This document shows, one piece after another, positions 11,453-22,700 of a DNA stretch of 64,000 nt. Each line of letters opens with the position of its first letter. The stretch's first letter is position 1. Source of the stretch: Desulfolutivibrio sulfoxidireducens (GTDB taxonomy: Bacteria > Desulfobacterota > Desulfovibrionia > Desulfovibrionales > Desulfovibrionaceae); NCBI RefSeq assembly GCF_013376475.1, contig NZ_CP045508.1, positions 3,446,001 through 3,510,000 of the forward strand. Reading direction: 5' to 3'. Both the position numbers and the translations under genes were made by a program. Below the pieces are notes generated by a model. The model searched no databases. It was not told the DNA's origin and worked only from the letters and a program-made list of their open reading frames with translations.

Positions 11453-14400
11453 ATGGAGGACGCGGTGCCCGAATACCTCAATGTCGAGAAACCCTTCCTG
11501 GACCAGCTTTCCCGGCTGGGCTGGGAGGTGATCGACCAGGGATTCGCGGACATCCCCAGCGACCCCGCCGCCTCCTGCCGGACCTCCTTCCGCGAGGTCG
11601 TGCTGCGGGATATCTTCTTTCGCAGCGTGCGCGCCGCCAACACCCTGCCGGACGGCCGGGAATGGCTCACCGACAAGCAGCTCGGCGACCTCTACGACGA
11701 ACTGACCATCCACCCCGGCAAAAGCCTTGTCGAGGCCAACCGCGACGTCCTGCGCCTTCTTTTCAAGGCCACGGCGGACCGCAACGACATAACCGGCGAA
11801 GAGTATCCCGAGGTCCGCCTCATCGACTTCGAGGCGCCCGAAAAAAACCATTTCCTGGCCATCAACCAGTTCCGCGTCGACACCCCGGGCGGCGTCAAGC
11901 GGTTCATCCTGCCGGACATCGTGCTTTTCGTGAACGGGCTGCCGCTGGTGGTGGCGGAGTGCAAGGAGCCGGAGGCCAACGCCGCCAACGCCATGTACGA
12001 GGCCTACCGGCAGCTTCGCCGCTACAGCGACCAGCGCGAGGAGGCGGCCGCCGCCGGGCTGCGCGAGGGCGAGCCGCGCCTTTTTCATTGCAACCAGCTC
12101 CTTATCCGCACCTGCGGCCTGCGCGCCGACTTCGGAACCATCACCGCCACGGACGAACACTTTTTCGCCTGGCGCCACGTCCCGGACGGCCAGGAGGTTC
12201 CCGCGCCGCCGGCCGGGCACATGCCGGGCACGGTGCGCGAGCAGGAAACCCTGGTGCAGGGGATGCTCGCCCCGGCCACCCTGCTCGACCTGGTGCGCAA
12301 CTTCACGGTGTTCATGGACTCGGAATCCCGGATCATCAAGGTCATGGCCCGCTACCAGCAGTACCGCGCCACGAAAAAGATCATCGAACGGCTGCGCCGG
12401 GGCCAGACCCCGCGCGACCGCTCGGGCGTGGTCTGGCACACCCAAGGGTCGGGAAAGTCCCTGACCATGGTTTTCACCATCCGCGCCCTGCGCCGCCGCG
12501 ACGATCTCAAGGACTACAAGGTCGTGCTCGTCAACGACCGCACCGATCTGGAGGAACAGCTCGGCAAGACCGCCGCCCTGACCGGCGAGACCGTGACCGT
12601 CATCGAAAGCACCGCCGACCTGCGCCGGAAGCTGGCCACCACCACCTCGAACCTGAGTCTGGTCATGGTCCACAAGTTCCAGGAGATGCGCGGCAGCGGC
12701 CTGCCGGACTACATGGCCCATGCCCTGGACGCGCCGCCGGTCTTTGCGCCCTTCGGCCTGGTCAACGACTCCGAGCGCATCCTGATCATGATCGACGAGG
12801 CGCACCGCAGCCAGTCCGGCGACATGGCAGACAACCTGTTCGAGGCCTTCCCCGCCGCCACCCGCATCGCCTTCACCGGCACGCCGCTGTTAAGCGGCAT
12901 CAGCCGCGAGCCGACCATCCGCCGCTTCGGGGACTACATCGACAAGTACAAGCTCCAGGACGCCGTGACGGACGGGGCCACGGTCCAGATCCTCTACGAG
13001 GGCAAGACGGCGGAGACGGCCATCAACGAGCGCCACGAGTTCGACCAGAAATTCGAAGACCTCGTAGCCGACCGCACGGACGAGGAAATCCTGGCCATCA
13101 AGAAAAAGTACGGCACAACAGGCGACATCCTGGAGGCCCAAAGCCGCATCGCCTCCATCGCCGCCGACTTGGTGCGCCACTATATCGAAAACATCCTGGA
13201 CAACGGCTTCAAGGCCCAGGTGGTCACCAGCTCCAAGCTGGCCGCCGTGCGCTACCAGCAGGCCATCGAAAAGGCCCTGGCCGAGGCGCTGGAGGAACAA
13301 CAGGCCAGCCCCGAGCCGGACCCGGAGCGCATGGCGCGTATCGCGTTTCTCAAGACGGCGGTGATTTTGTCCATCGACGGCGTCAACGAGCGCGCCGACG
13401 TGCTGCACGCCGTGAAATCCGCCCGGGAACGCGACGCCATCGCCAATTTCAAAAAGCCCTTCGATCCGGCCAACCCATTGACCGGCATCGCCTTCCTCAT
13501 CGTCTGCGACCGGCTCCTGACCGGCTTCGACGCGCCCATCGAACAGGTCATGTATCTGGACAAGAAGGTGCGGGACCACAACCTGCTCCAGACCATCGCC
13601 CGGGTGAACCGCGTCCGCCGGGGCAAACAGCGCGGCTACGTGGTGGACTACATCGGCCTAGCCAACCACCTGCGCACGGCCCTGTCCATCTACGCGGGCG
13701 ACGACTACGACGACGCGGCCGCCTCCCTGCGCGACATCTCCTCGGAGATTCCGATCCTCGAAAGCCGCTACCGGCGGCTGCTCCAGTTTTTCGCCACGGG
13801 CGGCGTGGAGGACATGGAGGCCTTCGTCACCCAGGAGATCGCCGATCCGCGCGCCAATCGGGACATCGCCGAACAGGCCGTGGAGCTGCTTGAGGACATC
13901 AAGCTGCGGGCCGACTTCGAGGTGTATTTGAGCAAATTCCTGCAAAGCATGGACATCGTCCTGCCCCATGCCGCCGCCAATCCCTACAAGATTCCGGCCA
14001 AGCGCTTCGGCTACATCCTGGCCCAGGTCCGGGAACGCTACAAGGACGAGTCCCTCAGTCTCGGCGGCATCGGCGAGAAGATCAAAAAGCTCATCAACGA
14101 GCATCTGGTGGGCCTGGGCATCGACCCGAAGATTCCGCCCGTGGAGCTTTTGTCGCCCAGGTTCATCGAGCAGGTGGAGAGCCGCATCAGCGACAAGGCC
14201 AAGGCCAGCGAGATGGAGCACGCTATCCGCAAGCACTGCAAAATCCATTTCGACAAAGACCCGGCCTTCTACGCCAAACTAAGCGAGAAGCTCGACGCCC
14301 TGATCAAGCGGCACAAGGACGACTGGAAAAAGTTGTGCGAGGGCATGGGGCTTTTGCGGAAGGAGGCCAGGGACGGCCGCAAGGGAGACGACGCCAGCGG

Positions 14401-14704
14401 CCTCTCCCCAAAAAACGCCCCATTTTACGACCTCATCGGGCTTCTGGCCTTCGGCCCGGAGGGCGTGCCCCCGGCCCACGCACAGGCCGTGAAGACGCTT
14501 GTGGCCGACACCATCGACGAGTTGCAGCAACGCATAGGCATCATCAATTTCTGGTCCCGGCCGCCGGACATCGGCGACCTCAAGGGCAGGCTGTCGGATC
14601 TGGTGCTGTATTCGGGCGTCCCGGAGCTCATCGACACAAGCGAGTTGCTCGTCAGCCGTATCGTGGAGCTAGCCAAGGCCCGGCACCAGGAACTGGTGAA
14701 GTGA
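11453..14704 (+). CDS. hsdR: Type I restriction endonuclease subunit R
   Basis: A 1083-residue motor/nuclease subunit. The N-terminal PD-(D/E)XK nuclease shows PDIVLFVNGLPLVVAECKEP near residues 153-172. The SF2 translocase has Walker A WHTQGSGKSLTM near residue 327 and the DEAH box MIDEAHRSQ near 445, followed by the helicase C domain and a helical C-terminal region. It pumps DNA through the HsdMS complex and cuts at distance. It is separated from hsdS by the GIY-YIG and two AT-rich genes, a common insertion hotspot. It ends in a TGATG overlap with the next gene. Confidence 0.94.
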   Translation: MEDAVPEYLNVEKPFLDQLSRLGWEVIDQGFADIPSDPAASCRTSFREVVLRDIFFRSVRAANTLPDGREWLTDKQLGDLYDELTIHPGKSLVEANRDVLRLLFKATADRNDITGEEYPEVRLIDFEAPEKNHFLAINQFRVDTPGGVKRFILPDIVLFVNGLPLVVAECKEPEANAANAMYEAYRQLRRYSDQREEAAAAGLREGEPRLFHCNQLLIRTCGLRADFGTITATDEHFFAWRHVPDGQEVPAPPAGHMPGTVREQETLVQGMLAPATLLDLVRNFTVFMDSESRIIKVMARYQQYRATKKIIERLRRGQTPRDRSGVVWHTQGSGKSLTMVFTIRALRRRDDLKDYKVVLVNDRTDLEEQLGKTAALTGETVTVIESTADLRRKLATTTSNLSLVMVHKFQEMRGSGLPDYMAHALDAPPVFAPFGLVNDSERILIMIDEAHRSQSGDMADNLFEAFPAATRIAFTGTPLLSGISREPTIRRFGDYIDKYKLQDAVTDGATVQILYEGKTAETAINERHEFDQKFEDLVADRTDEEILAIKKKYGTTGDILEAQSRIASIAADLVRHYIENILDNGFKAQVVTSSKLAAVRYQQAIEKALAEALEEQQASPEPDPERMARIAFLKTAVILSIDGVNERADVLHAVKSARERDAIANFKKPFDPANPLTGIAFLIVCDRLLTGFDAPIEQVMYLDKKVRDHNLLQTIARVNRVRRGKQRGYVVDYIGLANHLRTALSIYAGDDYDDAAASLRDISSEIPILESRYRRLLQFFATGGVEDMEAFVTQEIADPRANRDIAEQAVELLEDIKLRADFEVYLSKFLQSMDIVLPHAAANPYKIPAKRFGYILAQVRERYKDESLSLGGIGEKIKKLINEHLVGLGIDPKIPPVELLSPRFIEQVESRISDKAKASEMEHAIRKHCKIHFDKDPAFYAKLSEKLDALIKRHKDDWKKLCEGMGLLRKEARDGRKGDDASGLSPKNAPFYDLIGLLAFGPEGVPPAHAQAVKTLVADTIDELQQRIGIINFWSRPPDIGDLKGRLSDLVLYSGVPELIDTSELLVSRIVELAKARHQELVK

Positions 14705-15396
14705 TGCGCTACAAGGACATCGAGTACACGCTGACGCGAAGCCGCCGCAAGACCGCCAGCCTGCATGTGGAGCGCGACGGCGGCGTGTCCTTGATCGTAC
14801 CCGAGGCGCTGCCGCAGGAGAAGATCGAGGCGGTCCTGGAGGCCAAGCGGCTGTGGATTTACCGGGGACAGGCCGAATGGCGCGATCGCAACGCGGCCCG
14901 GGTGAGCCGGGAGTTCGTCAACGGCGAGGGGTTTTTGTACCTGGGCCGGTCCTACCGGTTGCAGTGGGTGGAGGCGCTTGACGTGCCGCTTGTGCTCAAA
15001 GACGGGCGGTTTCTTTTGCGCCGAGGACAGGACGGCAGGCCGTCCGGCGACCCGGCGGAGGTCTTCAAGGAGTTCTACCGGGCCAAGGGGAAGGTGCGCA
15101 TCGGGCAGCGGGTGGCGCTGTATCAGCCGAAGGTCGGGGTGACGGCCAGGGCGGTGCGGGTAATGGAGCTGGGGCACCGCTGGGCGTCGTGCTCGGCGGA
15201 TGGCGCGCTCAATTTCCACTGGAAGTGCATGATGGCCCCGATGACGGTGCTGGATTACGTCGTGGTGCATGAGTTGGCGCATCTGCTGCATCCGCGCCAC
15301 GACACCGAGTTCTGGAACTGCGTGGACCGGGTGTTGCCGGATTTTCGCGAGCGGCGGGATTGGTTGCGGGTGAATGGTGCGGGGATGGGGGTGTGA
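14704..15396 (+). CDS. YgjP/DUF45-type zinc metallopeptidase
   Basis: 230 residues starting at the ATG that overlaps the hsdR stop; a longer open frame upstream is only a shadow of hsdR. The zinc signature VVHELAHLLHPRHD (HExxH plus a third histidine) lies near residues 185-198, preceded by the family's GHRWASCS-like motif. This is the YgjP/DUF45 family, frequently the last gene of type I restriction operons. Its substrate is unknown; control of the restriction complex by proteolysis is a reasonable inference from context. Confidence 0.85.
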   Translation: MRYKDIEYTLTRSRRKTASLHVERDGGVSLIVPEALPQEKIEAVLEAKRLWIYRGQAEWRDRNAARVSREFVNGEGFLYLGRSYRLQWVEALDVPLVLKDGRFLLRRGQDGRPSGDPAEVFKEFYRAKGKVRIGQRVALYQPKVGVTARAVRVMELGHRWASCSADGALNFHWKCMMAPMTVLDYVVVHELAHLLHPRHDTEFWNCVDRVLPDFRERRDWLRVNGAGMGV

Positions 15397-15493
15397 TTAA
15401 CAAACGCATCCCTCCATAAAAAAAATGCAAGTCAAGCACTCGCGCACAGCACAACTATAGAAAACACAACTCGGCCAAGACAAAGGATTACCT

Positions 15494-15922
15494 ATGGATA
15501 CGCGGAGTTATGTTAAAGCAATTACGGCCTTAAAATCAATGTTACAAGAAAGTGGATTATCATGGATACTTGACGATGTAGACAAATATTTCCATTCAAC
15601 TCTCTTTACAAAAGATGCACATATCGATGCAAGCCAATTATCTCCGGACGAGATTAAAAAATATACATTGCTAATTATAGGCGCAATGCGTGATTACGTT
15701 GTAACACCATTCAATATGCTCACAAATTTTTTTGAAAATATTAACGAACATAGCCAAGAAAGCAGCCAATTGACAAGTGCATTCTCATCTATATCCATTT
15801 GCGATGACGATTCTACCTTGTCGCTAAATTATTTTTATAGAGACCTCTCTGACATTCAAACGGCAATGAAAAACATATCTGACTCGCTGGACACTATGGA
15901 GAAAGAAATCCATGGATATTAA
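15494..15922 (+). CDS. AT-rich hypothetical protein, partner of the next gene
   Basis: 142 residues, mostly helical by composition, acidic in the C-terminal half and with no recognised motif. It overlaps the following gene by 11 bases and shares its low GC and A/T-ending codons, so they form a two-gene unit. The small upstream gene of such a pair in a defence island is often a regulator, antidote or sensor for the larger effector. That reading is inference. Confidence 0.6.
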   Translation: MDTRSYVKAITALKSMLQESGLSWILDDVDKYFHSTLFTKDAHIDASQLSPDEIKKYTLLIIGAMRDYVVTPFNMLTNFFENINEHSQESSQLTSAFSSISICDDDSTLSLNYFYRDLSDIQTAMKNISDSLDTMEKEIHGY

Positions 15923-16637
15923 TATTTTTAACAGTGCCCTCAACACAATCCGAAGCAACTTGAAAAATATTAACTATGCTCTCCCGTTCAACAAAGATAC
16001 AGCAGGACATATATATTCGGCATTTGTATTTTCTACAATCATCAGCATTTCACGATTACATGGAAATAACGTAACATTTCACAACCAAAACGGGCAGGCA
16101 ACAGGAACATTTATACAAAGAAAATCTCCTGGCAATATACATTCAAATGCAAACCAATATACCTACGCTCAAATTTCGAATAGGCACACATCTTACGATT
16201 TACACATAGGAATTCAAGTTCATGGAAAATCACGTGTCATGCATGAATGTGATTTAGCATTACTATGCAACACAATTTCTGAAAGGTGTATATCTCGCAA
16301 AATTGATCCTGATCACAGCAATCTACGTATGTTTATAGAATGCAAATACAGAACAAACGACTTAATTCTTGACGTTGGTCGTTCATTTATTGGTCTTGCA
16401 ACAGAATTTTCGAATTCAAAAATCGGAATACTAGTATCAAACAGGAACTTACTATCTATAACCAACCTCATGAAGCACTACAATTCAAAACAATTATACT
16501 TTCTCAACATCGATACAGACTACTCTGAAGCACACGATTACAACTATTTGTTTCACCTACTATATATTATATTGAACTACAAAAAGAAACTCCATACCGA
16601 AAAAATTCGTCTTATAAGACTACCGAAAAAGCCATAA
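15912..16637 (+). CDS. Candidate PD-(D/E)XK-like nuclease
   Basis: 241 residues, AT-rich, coupled to the 142-residue gene before it. The middle of the protein shows VMHECDLALL and, about 45 residues later, MFIECKYRTN. The pattern is an acidic residue, a hydrophobic strand, then E-x-K, as in restriction-endonuclease-like folds that recognise and cut nucleic acid. No other domain is visible. In this position, between a type I restriction operon and a giant helicase-nuclease, it is a good candidate for an undescribed two-gene defence system. The fold assignment needs structure prediction. Confidence 0.55.
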   Translation: MDINIFNSALNTIRSNLKNINYALPFNKDTAGHIYSAFVFSTIISISRLHGNNVTFHNQNGQATGTFIQRKSPGNIHSNANQYTYAQISNRHTSYDLHIGIQVHGKSRVMHECDLALLCNTISERCISRKIDPDHSNLRMFIECKYRTNDLILDVGRSFIGLATEFSNSKIGILVSNRNLLSITNLMKHYNSKQLYFLNIDTDYSEAHDYNYLFHLLYIILNYKKKLHTEKIRLIRLPKKP

Positions 16638-16724
16638 ACACCAACATTGTGCTTTTGCAAGAAAATATTACATTGAAATCCACATTTTAACACCAACTCG
16701 AACTACCTATCCTGGCATGCTATA

Positions 16725-19700
16725 ATGCAAATCCACTGCTCCTTCGCCACCAAAGTCTCCTTTGCCCTGCACCAGAACTCCGTTCCGGTGCTCTTGGACC
16801 TGTCGGTCGAAAACGGCACCGACACCGCCGTCGAGGACGTCACCCTGTCCCTGACCGCCACGCCGGATTTCTTCCGCCCCCGGACGTGGCGCTTTAGCAA
16901 ACTCTCCCCCGGGCAGCGGCGTCCCATAGACGACCGTGACCTCCTGCTCGACGGCGGGCATCTGTCCCGCCTCACGGAGGCCGAGAAAGGGCTGGTGCGC
17001 CTCGAATTGCGGAAAGGCGACGACCTCCTGGCCGAGCTGGACCTGCCGGTGGAGCTTTTAGCCCGCAACCAATGGGGCGGCCTGAACCAGTTCCCCGAAG
17101 TGACGGCGGCGTTCGTCTGCCCCAACGATCCGGCCGTGGACCGCATCCTCAAGAAAACCGCCGAAATCCTCCTCAAGGCAGGCAAAGCGCCCGCCCTGCA
17201 AGGCTACGAGACCGGCGGCAAGCGCCGCGTCTGGGAGATCATGTCCGGGCTGTGGCAGGCCGTGTGCTCGCTGGGCCTGGACTATTCCCTGCCCCCGGCC
17301 GGATTCGAGCAGCAGGGGCAAAAGGTACGCTCCCCGGAGCACATCCTGTCCACCGGCATCGGCACCTGCCTGGACCTCAGTTTCCTTTTCGCGTCGTGCC
17401 TGGAACAATGCCAGTTGCACCCGATTGTGGTCTTTATCGAGGGCCATGCCTTCGCCGGTTGCTGGCTTGCGCCGGAGACCTTCTCCACCACGGTCATCGA
17501 CGACGTGGCGGCCCTGCGCAAGCGCATCCAGCTTCAGGAGATACTGCTTTTCGAGACCACGCTGGCCGTTCGCGGCCAGCAGGCCCCGCCGAAGCTCAAA
17601 TGGTCTTGCGAGGTGGGCGCGAAGCAGATTTCGGAAGAGGAATCCCGCCCCTTCCAGTTCGCCCTCGACATCAAGCGGGCCAGGATGGAACGCATCCGCC
17701 CCCTGTCCAGCGAGGATGCCGCCGTCAGGGCCGACACCGCCGACGCCTCGCTCGCCATCGAGCCGGACCTGACGGACCTGGACGAGTCGCCGGAGCTGAT
17801 CGAGGTCGAGACCGCTGTCACGGCCAAGACGCACGACAAGCCCAAGGACCGTCTGGAGCAGTGGCAGCGCAAGCTCCTGGACCTCTCCCTGCGCAACAAT
17901 CTGCTCAGCTTCCGGGCCAGCAGGCGCGTGGCGGGCCTGTTCGTCCCGGAACCGGGACGGCTCGAAGACCTCCTGGCCGACGGCAAGCGCTTCAAGCTGC
18001 GGCCCGGCATCCGCCTGGGGCAGGCCGATCCGCGCGACGAGACCATCCACCAGGCCCGGCACCGGGAGGAGATCAGCCGGGAGCACGCCGTGGCCTCCCT
18101 GGACAAGGGCGAGCTTTTCACCCAGCTTGACGAAAAAGAGATGGAACGCCGCCTCGTAGAGCTTTTCCGGGCCTCGCGGCTGGCGCTCCAGGAAGGCGGC
18201 GCGAACACGCTCTATCTGGTCCTGGGCTTTCTGGTCTGGACCCAGGACGGCAAGGACGCCCGACGCCTGCGCGCCCCGCTGATCCTGATTCCGGTCCATC
18301 TCGACCGGCAGGCGGTGCGCAGCGGTTTTTCCCTGACCCTGCACGAGGACGAGCCCCGGTTCAATCTCACCCTGCTTGAGATGCTGCGCCAGGACTTCCA
18401 CCTGAACATTCCCGGAATCGAGAGCGAACTCCCCCGGGACGATTCCGGCCTGGACGTGGCCGCCATCTGGCGCACGGTGGCCGTGGCGATAAAGGACATG
18501 CCCGGCTGGGAGGTGGCCCAGGAGGTGTGCCTGGGACAGTTCTCCTTCGCCAAATATCTCATGTGGAAAGACCTGGCCGAACGCACCGACCAGTTGCGTA
18601 CCTGCCCGGTGGTGCGCCACCTCATCGACACGCCCACCCAGCCCTACGCCGACCGGGCGGACTTCGTAGCACCGCAGCGGCTGGACAAGATCCTGCCCCC
18701 CGAACAGAACTATTGCCCGCTGCCTGCCGACTCCTCCCAGCTTTCCGCCGTCCTGGCGGCTGCCCGGGGTCAGGATTTCGTCCTGGAAGGCCCTCCCGGC
18801 ACGGGCAAGAGCCAGACCATCGCCAACCTCATCGCCCAGTGCCTGGCTATGAACAAGACCGTGCTCTTCGTGGCCGAAAAGACCGCCGCCCTGGAGGTGG
18901 TCTATCGCCGCCTGCGGGCCGTGGGCCTTGGCGAATTCTGCCTGGAGTTGCATTCCCACAAGGCCAACAAGCTCGATGTCCTGACGCAACTCAAGGAATC
19001 CTGGGAAGCCAAGGTGAGCCGGGAATGGGAGACATGGAACCGGGAGACCGCCCGCATGGGCACCCTGCGGGAACGGCTGAACGCCTTGGTCAAGGCCCTG
19101 CACCGACCATGGCGAAACGGGTTGAGCGTCTTTACCGCCATCAGCAAGACCCTGTCCGGCCGCGACATCCCCGACCTGGGGTTTTCATGGCCCGGGCCGG
19201 ACACGCACGACGCGGCGGACCTGGACACGATGCTCGACATCGCAACCCGGCTGGGCATCAATGCGGGGCAGGTCGACGAGGCGGCCCGTGGAGCGCTGGC
19301 CCTGATCACGAACACGGAATGGTCGCCCGGGTGGGAGCATGGGCTCACCACCGCGCTTCGGGAGATCATGCCCCTTTGCGAACAGACGCAGCGGGCGGCC
19401 GAGGCGTTTTTCGCCGCCACGGGCCTGCCGGAGGTATTCCTTCCCCGCCATGGGCGCCAGGCCCTGGCCTCGCTGGCGGCGCTTCTGCCCCAGGCCGCAG
19501 GACGCGACTACGGCTTTGTGCTGCGTCCTGACGCGCCGGACATCTTTTCCCGGCTGCGCCATGGTCAGGCGCTGCTTTCAGAACGCCGCGCGCTGCTCGA
19601 AGGGCTTCGCAAACACGACACCGCCCTAACCGGCCAGTACGCCCTGAAACCCGCATCCCCCTCCCTCTGGGCGCCCTTTGAAACCGCCGCCCGGGAGATA

Positions 19701-22700
19701 TTCACCGCCCTGCACGAGTTTTTGTGCCAAGCGGAAAAGGATCTGACGAACATGCCCGCAACCGGCGGCATGGAGTCGCTGCGGGAGCGCATCACGGCGC
19801 TTAAAGCCGAGGCGGCAGACACCGCTACGGACTTCCTGGCCCGGCTTGAACGCGGCAAGGCCCTGGATGCCGGGCGGCAGGAACTGTGGGGGCGTCTTTG
19901 CCTCGCCTATCGCCCCGAGGCGTTCCAGCTCGATCTGGCGGGACTGCGCCAGGCATGGGGCGAGGCCTGCCGCTCGATCTGGCCCAAAAGCGCCATGGGT
20001 CAGCGCAAAATCCGCAAGGCCCTCCAGGCCGTGGCTGGCGAGCCCCTGACCGCGAACCCGGACTATGGGCAGGACATCGAACTTCTGATCGCCATTGGTG
20101 AGCTGAACGGCGACCTTGCCGCCTTTGCCGACCTGCGGGACCAGAACACGGGGGCGTGGGCATGGTCCGACCAGGAGGCCAAAGCCAAGGCCTTTTTCGA
20201 CTGGATGCGGTCTTTTTTGGCCTTGGCGGCGGCCACCCATGAAGTCATGGCCGCATTGCGCAAAAAGGATGAAGCGCTCGCCCGGCTCACGGACCTCGGC
20301 CCCCTGACCGGGTATCTCTGGACAGGCCTGGACACCCGGCCCGAGGACATCGCCCTGGCCCAGACGCTTGGGGATGGCCTTACGCGCTGCGTAGCGGCCC
20401 TCTACGACCGGCCGGAATCCCTTGCCACGGGCGTTGCGACGCTGACGCGCCTTTTCGGCGCGGGACATCTCCTGCTGGCCCCGTCCGGGGCCTTGGCCCG
20501 GGCCGGGAATGACTTTTCCGACGCCTCATCCCGTCTGCATGCGGCGACCCAGTCCCTGGCCGCGCTTCTGGGGCCTGGCGAGGCCCCTGCCCAAGCCCTT
20601 GACGCCCTGACTCCCGCAGCTATTGCCGCTCGCGGCAAGGATATTTTGGCCAACACCCGGGCGTTGCGTTCTTGGTGCGCCTGGAACCGGGTGGCAGGCG
20701 AGGCCCGGGCACGCGGACTCGTGGCCCTCGTGGCCGCCCTGGAGCAGGGAGACATCGCAAACGCCCTGACCAAAACGGCCTTTGCCGTGAACTACTGCCG
20801 CTGGTGGCTGCGGGCGGCTGTGGACACGGAACCGCTCCTGACGCGATTCATCTCGGCCGAGCACGAGCAGGCCATTGAAGACTTCCGCCAGCTTGACCAG
20901 CGGCTTGCCGAACTGGCCCGGGACTGCATTCGCGCCAACCTGCGTAAAAGCACTCCGGAGTCTCAGGACGTTCACAAGACCTCGGAATGGGGCATTTTAC
21001 GGCGGGAAATGGAGAAGAAGCGTCGGCACATGCCACTGCGACAACTTATGGACAAGCTGCCCACGGCCCTGCCCAGCCTGACCCCGTGCCTCCTCATGAG
21101 CCCCCTGTCCATCGCCCAGTATCTGCCGCCGGGAAAGGCATCGTTTGATCTGGTGGTCTTCGACGAGGCCAGCCAGATACCGGTTTGGGACGCCATCGGG
21201 GCCATGGCCCGGGGGCGGCGGGTCATAGTGGTCGGCGACCCCAAGCAGTTGCCGCCTACGAATTTCTTCAACCGGGCCGAGGACGAGGATGCCGACGATG
21301 AAGTGGAGATCGGCGGCGACATGGAAAGCATCCTGGACGAATGCCTAAGCGCCGGACTGCCGCGCCAACGTCTCAACTGGCACTATCGCAGCCGCCATGA
21401 AAGCCTTATCGCCTTTTCCAACCACCGGTACTACGAGGGCAGCCTGGTCACCTTTCCCTCCCCGGTGACGGATGATCGCGCGGTGTCCATGAACTTGGTC
21501 GAAGGCGCGTATTACGACAAGGGCGGCAGCCGGACCAACCAGGCCGAGGCCAAGGCCGTGGTGGCGGACATCATGCGGCGGCTGACCGATCCCGGGTTTG
21601 TGGCCATGGGCTGGTCCATCGGCGTGGTGACCTTCAACTCCCAGCAGCAAAAGCTCATCGAAGACCTGCTTGACGAGGAACGCCGGAAAAATCCCGCCCT
21701 GGATCGTTTCTTTACCGACGACCTGACGGAGCCGGTCTTCGTCAAAAACCTGGAAAACGTCCAGGGCGACGAACGCGACCTGATGTATTTCTCCATCACC
21801 TACGGCCCGGACCAGTCCGGCCGGGTATCCATGAACTTCGGCCCGCTCAACAAGGACGGCGGCGAAAGGCGGCTCAACGTGGCCGTCACCCGGGCCAAGC
21901 ACGAACTGCGGGTGTTCACCTGCCTGTCACCGGATCATATCGAGTTGTCGCGCACCAAGGCCAAGGGTGTCGCGGACCTCAAGCTGTTCCTGGAATACGC
22001 CCGGCGCGGCAGCAAGGCCCTGGTCGAGGAGGTGGCCGGTTCGACGGGCGACTTCGATTCGCCGTTCGAGGAAATCGTGGCCGATGCCCTGTCGCGCCGG
22101 GGCTGGACGGTGCATCCCCAGGTGGGCGTCTCGTCCTTTCGCATCGATCTTGGCGTGGTGGACCCAGACCGGCCCGGCGGCTACCTCGTTGGCGTAGAAT
22201 GCGACGGGGCGGCATACCACCGGGCGGCGACAGCCCGGGACCGGGACAAGCTCCGGGAGCAGGTGCTGCGCGGCCTCGGGTGGGAAATCGTGCGCACATG
22301 GTCAACCGACTGGTGGTATGACGCCGAATCGGCGGCGGAAAAGCTCGACGCCGCCCTGCACGCGATTCTTGAACGAATTCGGGACGAGCGGGCCAAACGC
22401 GAAGAGGAACTGGCCCCTGAGCAGGCTTGCACAGTGGAACCAGAGAATCCTCCCATAGACCACACACCTCCCCGTCAGGCTGTTCATGATCCAGCAGAGA
22501 CCGATTCCGCTGGCCCCGCCACAGCCAACACTGATCATGAGACGCATCCAGCCCCGGATGTGCCCATACCGCAGGCTGCGGCCTTGCAGGCGCCACCTCC
22601 GGGAGCAGACGCGGATTCTGCCTCCTGCGACATTCTGGCCGCAGGCCGCGAACAGGCCCTGCTGGACGCGATCCGGGAAATCGTGGGCGCGGAAGGCCCC

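Noticed and set aside
17058-19103. Long minus-strand open frame opposite the giant helicase
   Set aside because: Shadow frame from high third-position GC; no motifs, no ribosome site.
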